Assembly (NCBI RefSeq): GCF_003991195.1
Contig: NZ_RCWL01000008.1
Location: forward strand, 62,599 to 126,598
Length of the DNA: 64,000 nucleotides
From: Gynurincola endophyticus
GTDB lineage: Bacteria; Bacteroidota; Bacteroidia; Chitinophagales; Chitinophagaceae
Reading direction: 5' to 3'
Part shown: positions 52,494-61,711 of the stretch, piece by piece
How the letters are laid out: each line of letters starts with the position of its first letter
How positions within the stretch are numbered: position 1 is the first letter of the stretch
The notes under the pieces: model-generated
Seen by the model: only the letters and a program-made list of their open reading frames with translations
Databases searched by the model: none
What the model was told of the DNA's origin: nothing
Translations under genes and position numbers: made by a program

Positions 52494-54395
52494 ATGAAAA
52501 CGTTTTTGAATATTATATGTTTTGTTTTTGTATTCAATGTTTCGGTAAAAGCACAGCATGCCGAAGCGTTGTCGCAAACAGCAATGCACCTGTGGGCCGA
52601 TTCTTTTGCGTTGGAAGACCTTGGTAAACCCGTTAAATGGAGCTACGATCTGGGAGTTATTCTGAAAGGCATTGAAGGCGTATGGATGGCAACCGGAGAT
52701 GTTCAGTATTTTAATTATATCCGGAAGATGATGGATTTTTATGTACTGAACGAAGGTGCGGCAATCAAAGCATACAAACAACATGAATATAATATCGACC
52801 ACGTAAACAATGGTAAAAATTTACTTTTCCTTTACCGTGTTACCGGAAAAGATAAATACAGAAAAGCCGCCCAGTTATTGCGTGATCAATTGAAAAGCCA
52901 CCCACGTACACAATTGAATACTTTCTGGCATAAAAAAATCTATACCCATCAGATGTGGTTAGACGGCCTGTATATGGGACAGCCATTTTATGCAGAATGG
53001 GCAGCCTTGTTTAACGAACCTGAAATTTTTGATGATGTTACCCGCCAGTTTGTGGTAATGGAACAAGTGTCGAAAGACGAAAAAACAGGCTTGTTATTGC
53101 ATGGGTGGGATGAATCAAAAGAACAACGATGGGCTGATAAAACTACCGGCCGGTCACCGAATGTATGGGGCCGCGCATTAGGATGGTATGGAATGGCAAT
53201 GGTAGACGCACTGGAATACTTTCCGGAAAACCATAAAGGAAGAGACTCCATCATTCAAATCCTAAACCGTTTTGCAAAAACAATCGTAAAATATCAGGAT
53301 CCTTCTACCGGCTTATGGTATGATGTGGTAGATAAAGGTAATGAACCTAAAAACTACCTCGAATCATCAGCCTCTGCCATGTTGGTGTATACATTGGTGA
53401 AAGGAGTAAGAGCCGGTTATTTACCAGACTCATACATGAAACCTGCTCTTAAAGCTTATGAGAATATCCTGACGATATTTCTTAAAAAGAATGCGAATGG
53501 GTATTACGACTGGGAAGGAACCGTAAAAGTATCAGGCTTAGGTGGTGATAAGAATTACAGAGACGGATCATTCGAGTATTATATGAGCGAACCGGTCATT
53601 ACCAACGATCCGAAAGGTTTAGGTGCATTTATAAAATGTGCGGTACAGGTAGAAGCCTGGAAAAATGCTCAGAACTATAAACCCTCAACCGTAGTTTTAG
53701 ATAACTACTTCAACAATGAATTTAAAAAACATAAAAACGGAACTACTTACTCTTACCATTATACGTGGGATGATAGGGCAAATAGTGGTTTTAATGTTTG
53801 GGGATTTTTATTTGAAAGAGCCGGTGCTAAATTAAAAACTTTAAAAACCGCTCCTTCCAAAACTAATCTCAAAAAAGCCGATGTATACATCATCGTTGAT
53901 CCGGATGACGCAAAGGAAACAGCTCAGCCTAATTTTATTACAGTAGCTGATATTAAACAAATCAGAAACTGGGTAAAGAAGGGCGGCAGTCTGGTATTAA
54001 TGGCCAATGATACCGGCAATGTTGAGTTGGCTCATTTCAATCAACTGGCAAAAGAATTTGGTGTACAGTTTAATCATGATTCTAAAAACAGGGTACAGGA
54101 TAATCAATTTGAAGAAGGATTGGTTACTGTAGACGCAGTAAATCCGGTATTCAAAACAGCAAAGCGACTTTATATCAAAGAATATAGTTCTTTGAATGTT
54201 CAAAATCCGGCCACAACAATTGTAAAACATAAGGGTGACAATGTAATAGCAATAGCAAAGTACAAAAAAGGAAAAGTGTTTTTAATTGGTGACCCATGGT
54301 TGTACAATGAATATGTAGACGGTAGAAAATTACCTGCTTCTTTTCAAAATCATTTAGCAGCGCAGGAATTGATTCGCTGGTTATTGAATAAGTAA
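52494..54395 (+). CDS. Unsaturated rhamnogalacturonyl hydrolase (GH105/GH88) with DUF4350
   Basis: 633-aa enzyme removing the unsaturated uronic acid left by lyases. The ATG at 52494 (MKTFLNIICFVFVF) is chosen for its signal peptide; in-frame ATGs at 52482 and 52488 add only a few residues. The (alpha/alpha)6 barrel (about 30-390) has IDHVNNGKNLLFLYRVTG and MWLDGLYMG with catalytic Asp D157, and WGRALGWYGMAMVDAL. The C-terminal 230 residues form a DUF4350/GATase-like domain (VYIIVDPDDAKETAQPNF; GKVFLIGDPWLYNEYVDG). That fusion is known in Bacteroidota GH105 proteins, but its role is unclear. Confidence 0.88.
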   Translation: MKTFLNIICFVFVFNVSVKAQHAEALSQTAMHLWADSFALEDLGKPVKWSYDLGVILKGIEGVWMATGDVQYFNYIRKMMDFYVLNEGAAIKAYKQHEYNIDHVNNGKNLLFLYRVTGKDKYRKAAQLLRDQLKSHPRTQLNTFWHKKIYTHQMWLDGLYMGQPFYAEWAALFNEPEIFDDVTRQFVVMEQVSKDEKTGLLLHGWDESKEQRWADKTTGRSPNVWGRALGWYGMAMVDALEYFPENHKGRDSIIQILNRFAKTIVKYQDPSTGLWYDVVDKGNEPKNYLESSASAMLVYTLVKGVRAGYLPDSYMKPALKAYENILTIFLKKNANGYYDWEGTVKVSGLGGDKNYRDGSFEYYMSEPVITNDPKGLGAFIKCAVQVEAWKNAQNYKPSTVVLDNYFNNEFKKHKNGTTYSYHYTWDDRANSGFNVWGFLFERAGAKLKTLKTAPSKTNLKKADVYIIVDPDDAKETAQPNFITVADIKQIRNWVKKGGSLVLMANDTGNVELAHFNQLAKEFGVQFNHDSKNRVQDNQFEEGLVTVDAVNPVFKTAKRLYIKEYSSLNVQNPATTIVKHKGDNVIAIAKYKKGKVFLIGDPWLYNEYVDGRKLPASFQNHLAAQELIRWLLNK

Positions 54396-54405
54396 TCGTA
54401 CCGGT

Positions 54406-55434
54406 ATGAAAAAAGTATTTTGTCTCGTTATATTGTTTTTTTGTTTACAAACAAATGCAGAAAATATCGTACGCCTTCCCAGCGTACTGAATAAAATTGT
54501 AGTTGCTCAGGACGGATCAGGACATTTCAGGTCTATTCAGGCAGCCATCAATAGTTTGTCGGGGAAGGCAGATTACGATAGAGTGATTTTCGTGAAGAAT
54601 GGTATTTATAAAGAAAAGATTTATATAGAGCAGTCAAATATTATCATAGAAGGTGAAAGCAGAGAAAAAACAATTTTAACGGCTTCTATAGCCAGAGATC
54701 AATGGCGTTGTTTTGTGAATGATGATTGGGGAGTAGCTACTATGAATATCATGGGTAGTGATATTACTTTACTGAATCTTACGGTTGCGAATACGTTTGG
54801 GTTTGATTTAGGAAATGATGTTGTTAAAGTTGATTGTATTCTTGACACTATCAATAAGGTAAAAGAAATAAAAGCGAATACCCACCAGATGGCTCTTCGC
54901 ACCATGCACGGCACACGTATAAAAGCGATTAACTGTCATTTTATGGCTAAGGGTGGAGATACGGTAAGCCCCTGGAATGTTGTGGAAGGAATGTTTTATT
55001 TCAAAGATTGTGTGATGGAAGGTGGTGTTGACTTTTATTGCCCGAGAGGCTGGGCCTGGGCTGAGAACGTACGGTTTATTGCACATGGCGGATCTGCGGC
55101 TATCTGGCACGACGGTTCGGTTCATGAAGATTCAAAAACCGTTTTGAAAAATTGCACTTTCGAAGGCTATGACGGATTTAAGTTAGGACGTTACCACCGC
55201 GATGCACAATTTTATCTCATCAATTGCGAATTCGCAGCGAATATGGCCGACCGCCCGATAGCGCTGGTACCTACTGCCAATACTATTTTATGGGGCGAAA
55301 GAATTTACTACTACAATTGTAAACGACAGGCAGATAAACAGTTTTCATGGTATAAAAATAATTTACCTGATTATATCAGCGTAAAGCAAATAACTCCTGA
55401 ATGGGTGTTTGGAAAAAGATGGAATATTCTTTAA
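54406..55434 (+). CDS. Divergent pectinesterase-like protein (CE8 family)
   Basis: 342-aa secreted beta-helix protein related to pectin methylesterases. Signal peptide MKKVFCLVILFFCLQTNA; VVAQDGSGHFRSIQAAIN at the start of the fold. Candidate nucleophile D209 in GGVDFYCPRGWAW and R262 in LGRYHRDAQ are kept. The usual HQDTL block reads GGDTVSPW (D185): the Gln is gone, and YGRPW is LGRYH. It may therefore act on a different ester or only bind. It starts 11 bp after GH105, and CE8-like partners of this type recur in pectin loci. Family is confident; activity is not. Confidence 0.75.
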   Translation: MKKVFCLVILFFCLQTNAENIVRLPSVLNKIVVAQDGSGHFRSIQAAINSLSGKADYDRVIFVKNGIYKEKIYIEQSNIIIEGESREKTILTASIARDQWRCFVNDDWGVATMNIMGSDITLLNLTVANTFGFDLGNDVVKVDCILDTINKVKEIKANTHQMALRTMHGTRIKAINCHFMAKGGDTVSPWNVVEGMFYFKDCVMEGGVDFYCPRGWAWAENVRFIAHGGSAAIWHDGSVHEDSKTVLKNCTFEGYDGFKLGRYHRDAQFYLINCEFAANMADRPIALVPTANTILWGERIYYYNCKRQADKQFSWYKNNLPDYISVKQITPEWVFGKRWNIL

Positions 55435-55445
55435 AGTATTAATGT

Positions 55446-56963
55446 ATGAGCGCACAACTATCAAGAAAGATATTAAGTTCGGTTGCAGGAAATAGTATTT
55501 CAGTTCCGGATGAAGCATACTTCAGTTTACCTGAAAAAGTGTTACAATTCGGAACAGGAGTATTACTGAGAGGATTGCCTGATTATTTCATTGATAAGGC
55601 AAATAAGAAAGGTATTTTTAATGGACGAATTGTTGTCGTGAAATCTACCGGCAATGGTTCTGCCGATGAATTTTCAGTACAGGATGGTTTATATACACAT
55701 TGTGTAAAAGGCTTTGAAGCCGGTGATACTGTTTCTGAGTGGCACGTAAACGCAAGTATTTCAAGAGTATTGTCTGCACAAGCCCAATGGAATGAGATTA
55801 TTGCCTGTGCAGCAAATCCTTTCATGGAACTCGTTATTTCAAATACAACTGAAGTAGGTATACAACTGGTAAAAGAATCTATTCACGATCATCCGCCAAC
55901 GTCTTACCCTGCAAAATTATTAGCATTCCTGTATAAAAGATATCAGGTTTTTAATGGAGATGCAGATAAAGGTATGGTGATTATTCCTACAGAACTGATT
56001 CCTGATAACGGTACCAAATTAAAAAATATACTAATCGAGCTGGCTGCTTACAATGAATTGGAAGAAGCTTTTATCAGCTGGTTAAAAGAACACAATGAAT
56101 GTTGCAATTCGTTAGTAGATAGAATTGTTCCCGGAAAGTTACCTGCCATTCAACAGCAGGCAGCTGAAAAAGAACTGGGGTACAAAGACGATTTAATGAT
56201 TATGTCTGAAACCTATCGTTTATGGGCAATAGAATCTTCTTCCGTAAAAGCGAAAAATGTTTTATCATTTGCATACGCTGATGAAGGAGTTGTGATCGCA
56301 CCTTCTATCAATAAGTTCAGAGAGCTGAAATTGAGATTATTGAATGGGTCGCATACCTTCACTTGCGGATTGGCTTATCTGGCAGGTTTCCCTACTGTGA
56401 AAGAGGCAATGGATAATGAAGGATTTAGTACATTTATAGAGCAATTGATGAAAACGGAAATTATTCCGTCAATTGTTTCCGATGAAATTACACCCGGTGA
56501 AGCAGAACAGTTTGCAAATAGCGTTTTAGACAGATATAGAAATCCTTTTATTGAACATCAATGGATTAGTATTACAATGGAATATAGCTCCAAAATGAAA
56601 ATGCGTTGTATTCCGGTACTATTAGCATATTGTGATAAGTTTAATACATTGCCGTCACTGATGACTGCCGGTTTTGCAGCACATCTGCAATTCATGAAAT
56701 CAATTGGTAAAGATGGTGAAAAGCATATGGGAACCTGTTATGGAAAAACATATGTTATTAATGATAGTAATGCAACTGTTTATGCAACTGCATGGAACGG
56801 TGAAGATAATCAGGGTACCGTCAATAAGATTTTATCTGATACGGCGTTATGGGGATTAGATTTAACTCAATTATCAGGATTTAAAGATATGATTGTTGAA
56901 AACCTGAACCTGATTCAGAATATCGGTGTTAAATCGATTTTACAATCTGTTAAAATTTCTTAA
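55446..56963 (+). CDS. uxaB: Tagaturonate reductase (altronate oxidoreductase)
   Basis: 505-aa mannitol-dehydrogenase-family enzyme reducing D-tagaturonate to D-altronate with NADH. The Rossmann start is visible as VLQFGTGVLLRGLPDYFID (about 32-50). Further family blocks are ELVISNTTEVGI, NDFVDRIVPG-type (NSLVDRIVPGKL) and LRLLNGSHTFTCGLAYLAG. Length is normal. It starts 12 bp after the CE8-like gene and is the second step of galacturonate breakdown after UxaC. Cytoplasmic. UxuB-type fructuronate specificity is less likely given the uxaA/uxaC neighbours. Confidence 0.93.
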   Translation: MSAQLSRKILSSVAGNSISVPDEAYFSLPEKVLQFGTGVLLRGLPDYFIDKANKKGIFNGRIVVVKSTGNGSADEFSVQDGLYTHCVKGFEAGDTVSEWHVNASISRVLSAQAQWNEIIACAANPFMELVISNTTEVGIQLVKESIHDHPPTSYPAKLLAFLYKRYQVFNGDADKGMVIIPTELIPDNGTKLKNILIELAAYNELEEAFISWLKEHNECCNSLVDRIVPGKLPAIQQQAAEKELGYKDDLMIMSETYRLWAIESSSVKAKNVLSFAYADEGVVIAPSINKFRELKLRLLNGSHTFTCGLAYLAGFPTVKEAMDNEGFSTFIEQLMKTEIIPSIVSDEITPGEAEQFANSVLDRYRNPFIEHQWISITMEYSSKMKMRCIPVLLAYCDKFNTLPSLMTAGFAAHLQFMKSIGKDGEKHMGTCYGKTYVINDSNATVYATAWNGEDNQGTVNKILSDTALWGLDLTQLSGFKDMIVENLNLIQNIGVKSILQSVKIS

Positions 56964-56986
56964 TACAATAGTATAATCAGGAAATA

Positions 56987-58633
56987 ATGAAAAATAAAGT
57001 ATTAAAAGTGCATCCTGCCGACGATGTAATAGTGGCGTTGGCAGACCTTAAAAAAGGGGAGGTTGTTTCTTATCAGGGAACAGATTATACTTTATATGAA
57101 GATATCGCCGCCAAACATAAATTTGTAGTGAAAGATTTTGCAGAAGGAGAACCTTTGAAGATGTATGGTGTGCTGATCGGCAAAGCAAAACTTCCGATAC
57201 CTAAAGGTGCCAGAATTTCTACTGAAAATCTGAAACATGCAGCAGAAGGCTTCGAGTTGAAAGTAGAGAGAAGAACAGACTGGCATACTCCTGATATCGC
57301 TAAATGGGAAAATGCTACGTTTAAAGGTTTTCATCGCTCGAATGGAGATGTAGGTACCGGAAACTATTGGTTAATTGTGCCGATGGTTTTTTGTGAAAAC
57401 AGAAATGTTGAGGTGTTAAAAGAAGCTTTGCTGGATGAATTAGGTTACGGCCGTACTAAAAAGTATAACCACTATACTCAAAAATTAGTAGAAGCGTATA
57501 AAAATGGAATTTCTATAGAAACCATTCCTTTTCAAACGGCAGAAAATCAGTATACGAAAAATCCTTTGTTTCCGAATGTAGACGGAATCAAATTCCTGAC
57601 CCACGATGGTGGATGCGGTGGTATTCGCCAGGATGCTCAGGCTTTATGCGGCTTATTAGCCGGTTATATTACACACTCAAATGTAGCTGGTGCAACCGTT
57701 TTAAGTTTGGGTTGCCAGAATGCACAGGTAAGTATGTTACAGGCTGAAATTGAAAAACGCCAACCTGGCTTTGACCGTCCTGTTCATTATCTGGAACAAC
57801 AAAAAATCGGAACCGAACTTGATTTAATTGCGCAGGCCATTCAACTTACTTTTAAAGGACTGGTAGATGCTGATAAAATCACCCGTCAATCTGCACCCTT
57901 GTCTAAACTGACGATCGGTTTAGAATGTGGAGGTTCCGACGGATTCTCAGGTATTTCTGCTAATCCGGCCATCGGCTATACTTCGGATATTCTGGTGGCA
58001 TTGGGCGGTAAAGTTATTTTGTCTGAATTTCCTGAACTATGCGGTGTTGAGCAGGAGCTGAGCGACCGTTGCGTGGAGATCGGTAATGCTGAAAGGTTTA
58101 TTGATTTAATGCGTACTTACAATGCGCGAGCGCAGGCAGTAGGTTCTGGATTCGATATGAACCCTTCTCCGGGTAATATCAAAGACGGTTTAATCACTGA
58201 CGCGATCAAATCGGCGGGAGCTGCTAAAAAAGGTGGTACATCACCGGTCGTAGATGTATTGGATTATCCCGAATTAGTAAAACAACCAGGTTTAAACTTG
58301 TTATGCACACCCGGTAATGACGTAGAGTCTACTACTGCTGAAGTTGCTTCCGGTGCAAACGTGGTATTATTTACTACCGGATTAGGTACACCTACCGGTA
58401 ACCCGATTACCCCCGTCGTTAAAATATCTTCTAATACAGCACTCTATAAAAGAATGCCCGATATCATCGATATCAATGCCGGTGAAATTATCGATGGAAA
58501 TGAAACGATCGAAGAATGCGGCGCCCGCATTTTGGATTACATTATTTCTGTAGCCAGCGGCGATACTACAGTACATGCAGTACGCCACGGACAGGATGAC
58601 TTTATTCCATGGAAACGCGGAGTAAGCCTTTAA
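56987..58633 (+). CDS. uxaA: Altronate dehydratase
   Basis: 548-aa iron-dependent dehydratase converting D-altronate to 2-keto-3-deoxygluconate. It has an N-terminal SAF domain (1-95; VHPADDVIVALADLKKGE) and the UxaA catalytic domain (about 110-540) with GFHRSNGDVGTGNY, LTHDGGCGGIRQD, LSLGCQNAQVSML, GLECGGSDGFSGISANP and LLCTPGNDVESTTAEVASG. Single fused subunit as is usual in Bacteroidota. It lies 23 bp from uxaB and 30 bp before uxaC. Confidence 0.95.
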   Translation: MKNKVLKVHPADDVIVALADLKKGEVVSYQGTDYTLYEDIAAKHKFVVKDFAEGEPLKMYGVLIGKAKLPIPKGARISTENLKHAAEGFELKVERRTDWHTPDIAKWENATFKGFHRSNGDVGTGNYWLIVPMVFCENRNVEVLKEALLDELGYGRTKKYNHYTQKLVEAYKNGISIETIPFQTAENQYTKNPLFPNVDGIKFLTHDGGCGGIRQDAQALCGLLAGYITHSNVAGATVLSLGCQNAQVSMLQAEIEKRQPGFDRPVHYLEQQKIGTELDLIAQAIQLTFKGLVDADKITRQSAPLSKLTIGLECGGSDGFSGISANPAIGYTSDILVALGGKVILSEFPELCGVEQELSDRCVEIGNAERFIDLMRTYNARAQAVGSGFDMNPSPGNIKDGLITDAIKSAGAAKKGGTSPVVDVLDYPELVKQPGLNLLCTPGNDVESTTAEVASGANVVLFTTGLGTPTGNPITPVVKISSNTALYKRMPDIIDINAGEIIDGNETIEECGARILDYIISVASGDTTVHAVRHGQDDFIPWKRGVSL

Positions 58634-58663
58634 TGATTATAATTCTATTCAATAAATATTGAT

Positions 58664-60079
58664 ATGAGAAACTTTTTAGACGAGAATTTTTTACTGTATA
58701 CAGAAACTGCAAAACGTCTTTATCATGATTATGCTAAAGACATGCCTATTATCGATTACCACTGTCACCTTCCGCCTAATCAGATTGCCGAAGATACGCA
58801 GTTCGAAAATTTAACGCAGATCTGGTTGTATGGCGACCATTACAAATGGAGAGCCATGCGAACGAATGGAGTGGATGAGAGTTTTTGTACCGGTAATAAA
58901 TCTGATTGGGAAAAGTTTGAACAATGGTCTAAAACCGTTCCCTATACACTTCGTAATCCTTTATACCACTGGACGCATTTAGAGTTACAGCGATATTTTG
59001 GTATCCATAAAGTACTCGGTCCGGATACGGCACGTGAAATTTATGAAGAGTGTAACGAAAAGTTGCGCTCTCCGGAATATTCGGTTCGTAACCTGTTGCG
59101 TAAAATGAATGTTGCATTGATTTGCACCACCGATGATCCTGTTGACGACCTGGGTTACCATCAAAAAATCAAAGCCGATAACTTTGAAATTCCGATTTTA
59201 CCGGCCTTCAGACCGGATAATGCCATGAACGTTGACAATGCTGAAAAGTTTAACGCCTATGTAAATAAGGTGGAAGCTGCTTCAGGTAAGTCAGTCAGTT
59301 CTTATAATGACTACGTAGATGCGTTAAAATCGAGACACGATTTCTTTGTTGCACAAGGTTGTAACGTTTCTGATCACGGATTGGAGGAAATTTATGCAGA
59401 AGACTACACTGAGACAGAAATAAATAAGATTTTCGACCATATCAGAGGTGGAAAAGATCTAACTTTAACTGAAAGGCTGAAATTTAAGTCGGCCATGTTA
59501 GAGTTATTTGCCAAATGGGATTGGGAAAAAGGCTTTGTACAACAATACCATCTCGGAGCCCTCAGGAATAATAACAGCAGAATGATGCGGAACCTGGGGC
59601 CGGATACAGGCTGGGATTCAATCGGAGATTTTTCACAAGCCCGTTCAATTGCTAAATTTTTAGATCGTTTAGATCAGAATAATCAATTGGCAAAAACAAT
59701 TCTTTATAACCTGAACCCTGCAGATAACGAATTAATGGCTACCATGATCGGTAACTTTAATGATGGATCTGCTCCCGGCAAAATTCAGTGGGGTAGCGGT
59801 TGGTGGTTCCTTGATCAGAAAGACGGAATGACCAAACAAATTAATACCCTTTCAAATATGGGGTTATTGAGCAGGTTTGTAGGAATGCTGACTGATTCAA
59901 GAAGCTTCTTATCCTTCCCGCGCCACGAATATTTCAGAAGAATTCTTTGTGGTTTGTTAGGAGAAGAAATCGAAAATGGAGAATTACCGAACGATATTGA
60001 ATGGGTGGGTAAAGTAGTACAGGATATCTGTTTCCATAACGCGAAGAATTATTTCGGTTGGAAACAACTCAATAAATAA
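58664..60079 (+). CDS. uxaC: Uronate (glucuronate/galacturonate) isomerase
   Basis: 471-aa amidohydrolase-fold isomerase converting galacturonate to tagaturonate and glucuronate to fructuronate, the entry step. Start MRNFLDENFLLYTETAKRLY; metal ligands H33/H35 in IDYHCHLPP; a further YQYHLGALRNNNSRM-type block (VQQYHLGALRNNNSRMM) and MLTDSRSFLSFPRHEYFRR near the end. Full length. Directly followed by kduD. Confidence 0.95.
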   Translation: MRNFLDENFLLYTETAKRLYHDYAKDMPIIDYHCHLPPNQIAEDTQFENLTQIWLYGDHYKWRAMRTNGVDESFCTGNKSDWEKFEQWSKTVPYTLRNPLYHWTHLELQRYFGIHKVLGPDTAREIYEECNEKLRSPEYSVRNLLRKMNVALICTTDDPVDDLGYHQKIKADNFEIPILPAFRPDNAMNVDNAEKFNAYVNKVEAASGKSVSSYNDYVDALKSRHDFFVAQGCNVSDHGLEEIYAEDYTETEINKIFDHIRGGKDLTLTERLKFKSAMLELFAKWDWEKGFVQQYHLGALRNNNSRMMRNLGPDTGWDSIGDFSQARSIAKFLDRLDQNNQLAKTILYNLNPADNELMATMIGNFNDGSAPGKIQWGSGWWFLDQKDGMTKQINTLSNMGLLSRFVGMLTDSRSFLSFPRHEYFRRILCGLLGEEIENGELPNDIEWVGKVVQDICFHNAKNYFGWKQLNK

Positions 60080-60100
60080 TCAGTGTATTAAGTTCATCAC

Positions 60101-60868
60101 ATGAATATATTAGAAGCTTTCAGTTTAAAAGGTAAAGTTGCATTAGTAACAGGATGCAGCAAAGGTATAGGTGCGGCAATGGCACTGGCATTGGCAGAAG
60201 CAGGGGCCGATATCATCGGTGTGTCTTCAAGTCTGAAGCCGGGCAGTGACCTTGAAAATGCAGTAAAGGCTTTGGGAAGAAATTTCACGGCTTATCAGGC
60301 TGATATGAATGACAGAGCTTCTGTATACACATTTATAGAAACCGTACATGCCAACCACCCCGTTGTAGATATATTGATCAATAATGCCGGTACGATTATG
60401 CGTGCCCCGGCTGCAGAACATCCCGATGATTATTGGGATCGTGTATTGAATATTAACCTGGATGCCCCTTTCATTTTATCAAAAGCTTTTGGTAAAAAAA
60501 TGGTCGAAAGAGGTTCCGGAAAAATTATATTCACCTGCTCTTTACTCACTTTCCAGGGAGGTATTAATGTTCCCGGTTATGCAGCTTCTAAAGGTGCATT
60601 GGGTAGCTTAGTAAAAGCACTGGCCAACGAATGGGCCGGAAAAGGCGTGAATGTGAATGGTATCGCTCCCGGTTATATCGCTACCGACAATACCGAGGCT
60701 TTGAGAAATGATCCGGATCGTAGTAAATCAATTTTAGATCGCATCCCTGCCGGAAGATGGGGTGAATCAGAAGATTTTAAAGGTGCCACCGTTTTTCTGG
60801 CATCGCCAGCCGCTAATTATGTTCATGGAACCATTCTGACCGTTGATGGCGGTTGGATGGGCAGATAA
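60101..60868 (+). CDS. kduD: 2-deoxy-D-gluconate 3-dehydrogenase (KduD)
   Basis: 255-aa classical short-chain dehydrogenase. NAD-binding TGCSKGIG (about 17-24), NNAG motif, catalytic Y160-x3-K164 in GYAASKG, and GWMGR end. It interconverts 3-deoxy-D-glycero-2,5-hexodiulosonate and 2-keto-3-deoxygluconate, taking the unsaturated uronate branch into the main route. Placement next to kduI supports the assignment over a generic SDR. Confidence 0.92.
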   Translation: MNILEAFSLKGKVALVTGCSKGIGAAMALALAEAGADIIGVSSSLKPGSDLENAVKALGRNFTAYQADMNDRASVYTFIETVHANHPVVDILINNAGTIMRAPAAEHPDDYWDRVLNINLDAPFILSKAFGKKMVERGSGKIIFTCSLLTFQGGINVPGYAASKGALGSLVKALANEWAGKGVNVNGIAPGYIATDNTEALRNDPDRSKSILDRIPAGRWGESEDFKGATVFLASPAANYVHGTILTVDGGWMGR

Positions 60869-60879
60869 AAATAATTCTA

Positions 60880-61710
60880 ATGGAAATCAGATTTCAAAAT
60901 AGTCCGAAAGAAACCAGCCGCATGAATACGGCTGAGTTAAGAGAAAACTTCCTGATTGAGTCGCTGATGGTAAACGATGAGGTTAAATTGGTTTACTCTC
61001 ATTATGACCGTGTAATTGTAGGTGGAGTAAAACCCGTTAAAAAATCAGTGGAGCTTCCGAACCACGAAGAACTAAGAGCAGACTTCTTCCTGCAAAGAAG
61101 AGAGCTGGGCGTCATTAATGTAGGAGGAAAGGGTACGGTAACAGTAGACGGACAATCGCACTCATTAAATAAATTAGATGCGATCTATGTTGGTAAAGGT
61201 GCACAAAAAGTAAGTTTTGCATCTGTTAATGAAAACGAACCCGCTTTGTTTTATCTGTTATCAGCACCTGCGCACCAGCAATATCCTACCAGCGTGTTAA
61301 CTAAAGAAGAAGCTTCGCCTTCAACTTTAGGTGACCAGGCTACTGCAAATAACAGAACAATTTATAAATATATTCATGCAGACGGATTACAGAGCTGTCA
61401 ACTGGTAATGGGCTTAACCATTCTTGCTGAAGGTAGTATCTGGAATACAATTCCTTCGCATACGCATACACGCAGAATGGAAGCTTATTTTTACTTCGAT
61501 GTAAAACCGGGGCAGCGCGTTTTCCATTTTATGGGAGAACCAACGGAAACCCGTCACCTGGTAGTGGATAATCATCAGGCGATTCTTTCGCCACCATGGT
61601 CAATCCATTCAGGAGCAGGTACCGCTGCTTACGGATTTATCTGGGGTATGGCAGGCGAGAACTACACTTACACCGACATGGATCCTGTTTCATTAGAAGA
61701 AATCAGATAG
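60880..61710 (+). CDS. kduI: 5-keto-4-deoxyuronate isomerase (KduI)
   Basis: 276-aa cupin isomerase of the unsaturated galacturonate pathway, supplying the KduD substrate. The ATG at 60880 (MEIRFQNSPKETSRMNT) is chosen; an ATG at 60853 lies inside kduD. Zn-site residues are H194, H196 and E201 in SHTHTRRMEAYFYF and H243 in WSIHSG, with the same spacing as the E. coli enzyme ligands. It starts 11 bp after kduD and ends 1 bp before kdgK. Confidence 0.95.
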   Translation: MEIRFQNSPKETSRMNTAELRENFLIESLMVNDEVKLVYSHYDRVIVGGVKPVKKSVELPNHEELRADFFLQRRELGVINVGGKGTVTVDGQSHSLNKLDAIYVGKGAQKVSFASVNENEPALFYLLSAPAHQQYPTSVLTKEEASPSTLGDQATANNRTIYKYIHADGLQSCQLVMGLTILAEGSIWNTIPSHTHTRRMEAYFYFDVKPGQRVFHFMGEPTETRHLVVDNHQAILSPPWSIHSGAGTAAYGFIWGMAGENYTYTDMDPVSLEEIR

Positions 61711-61711
61711 T

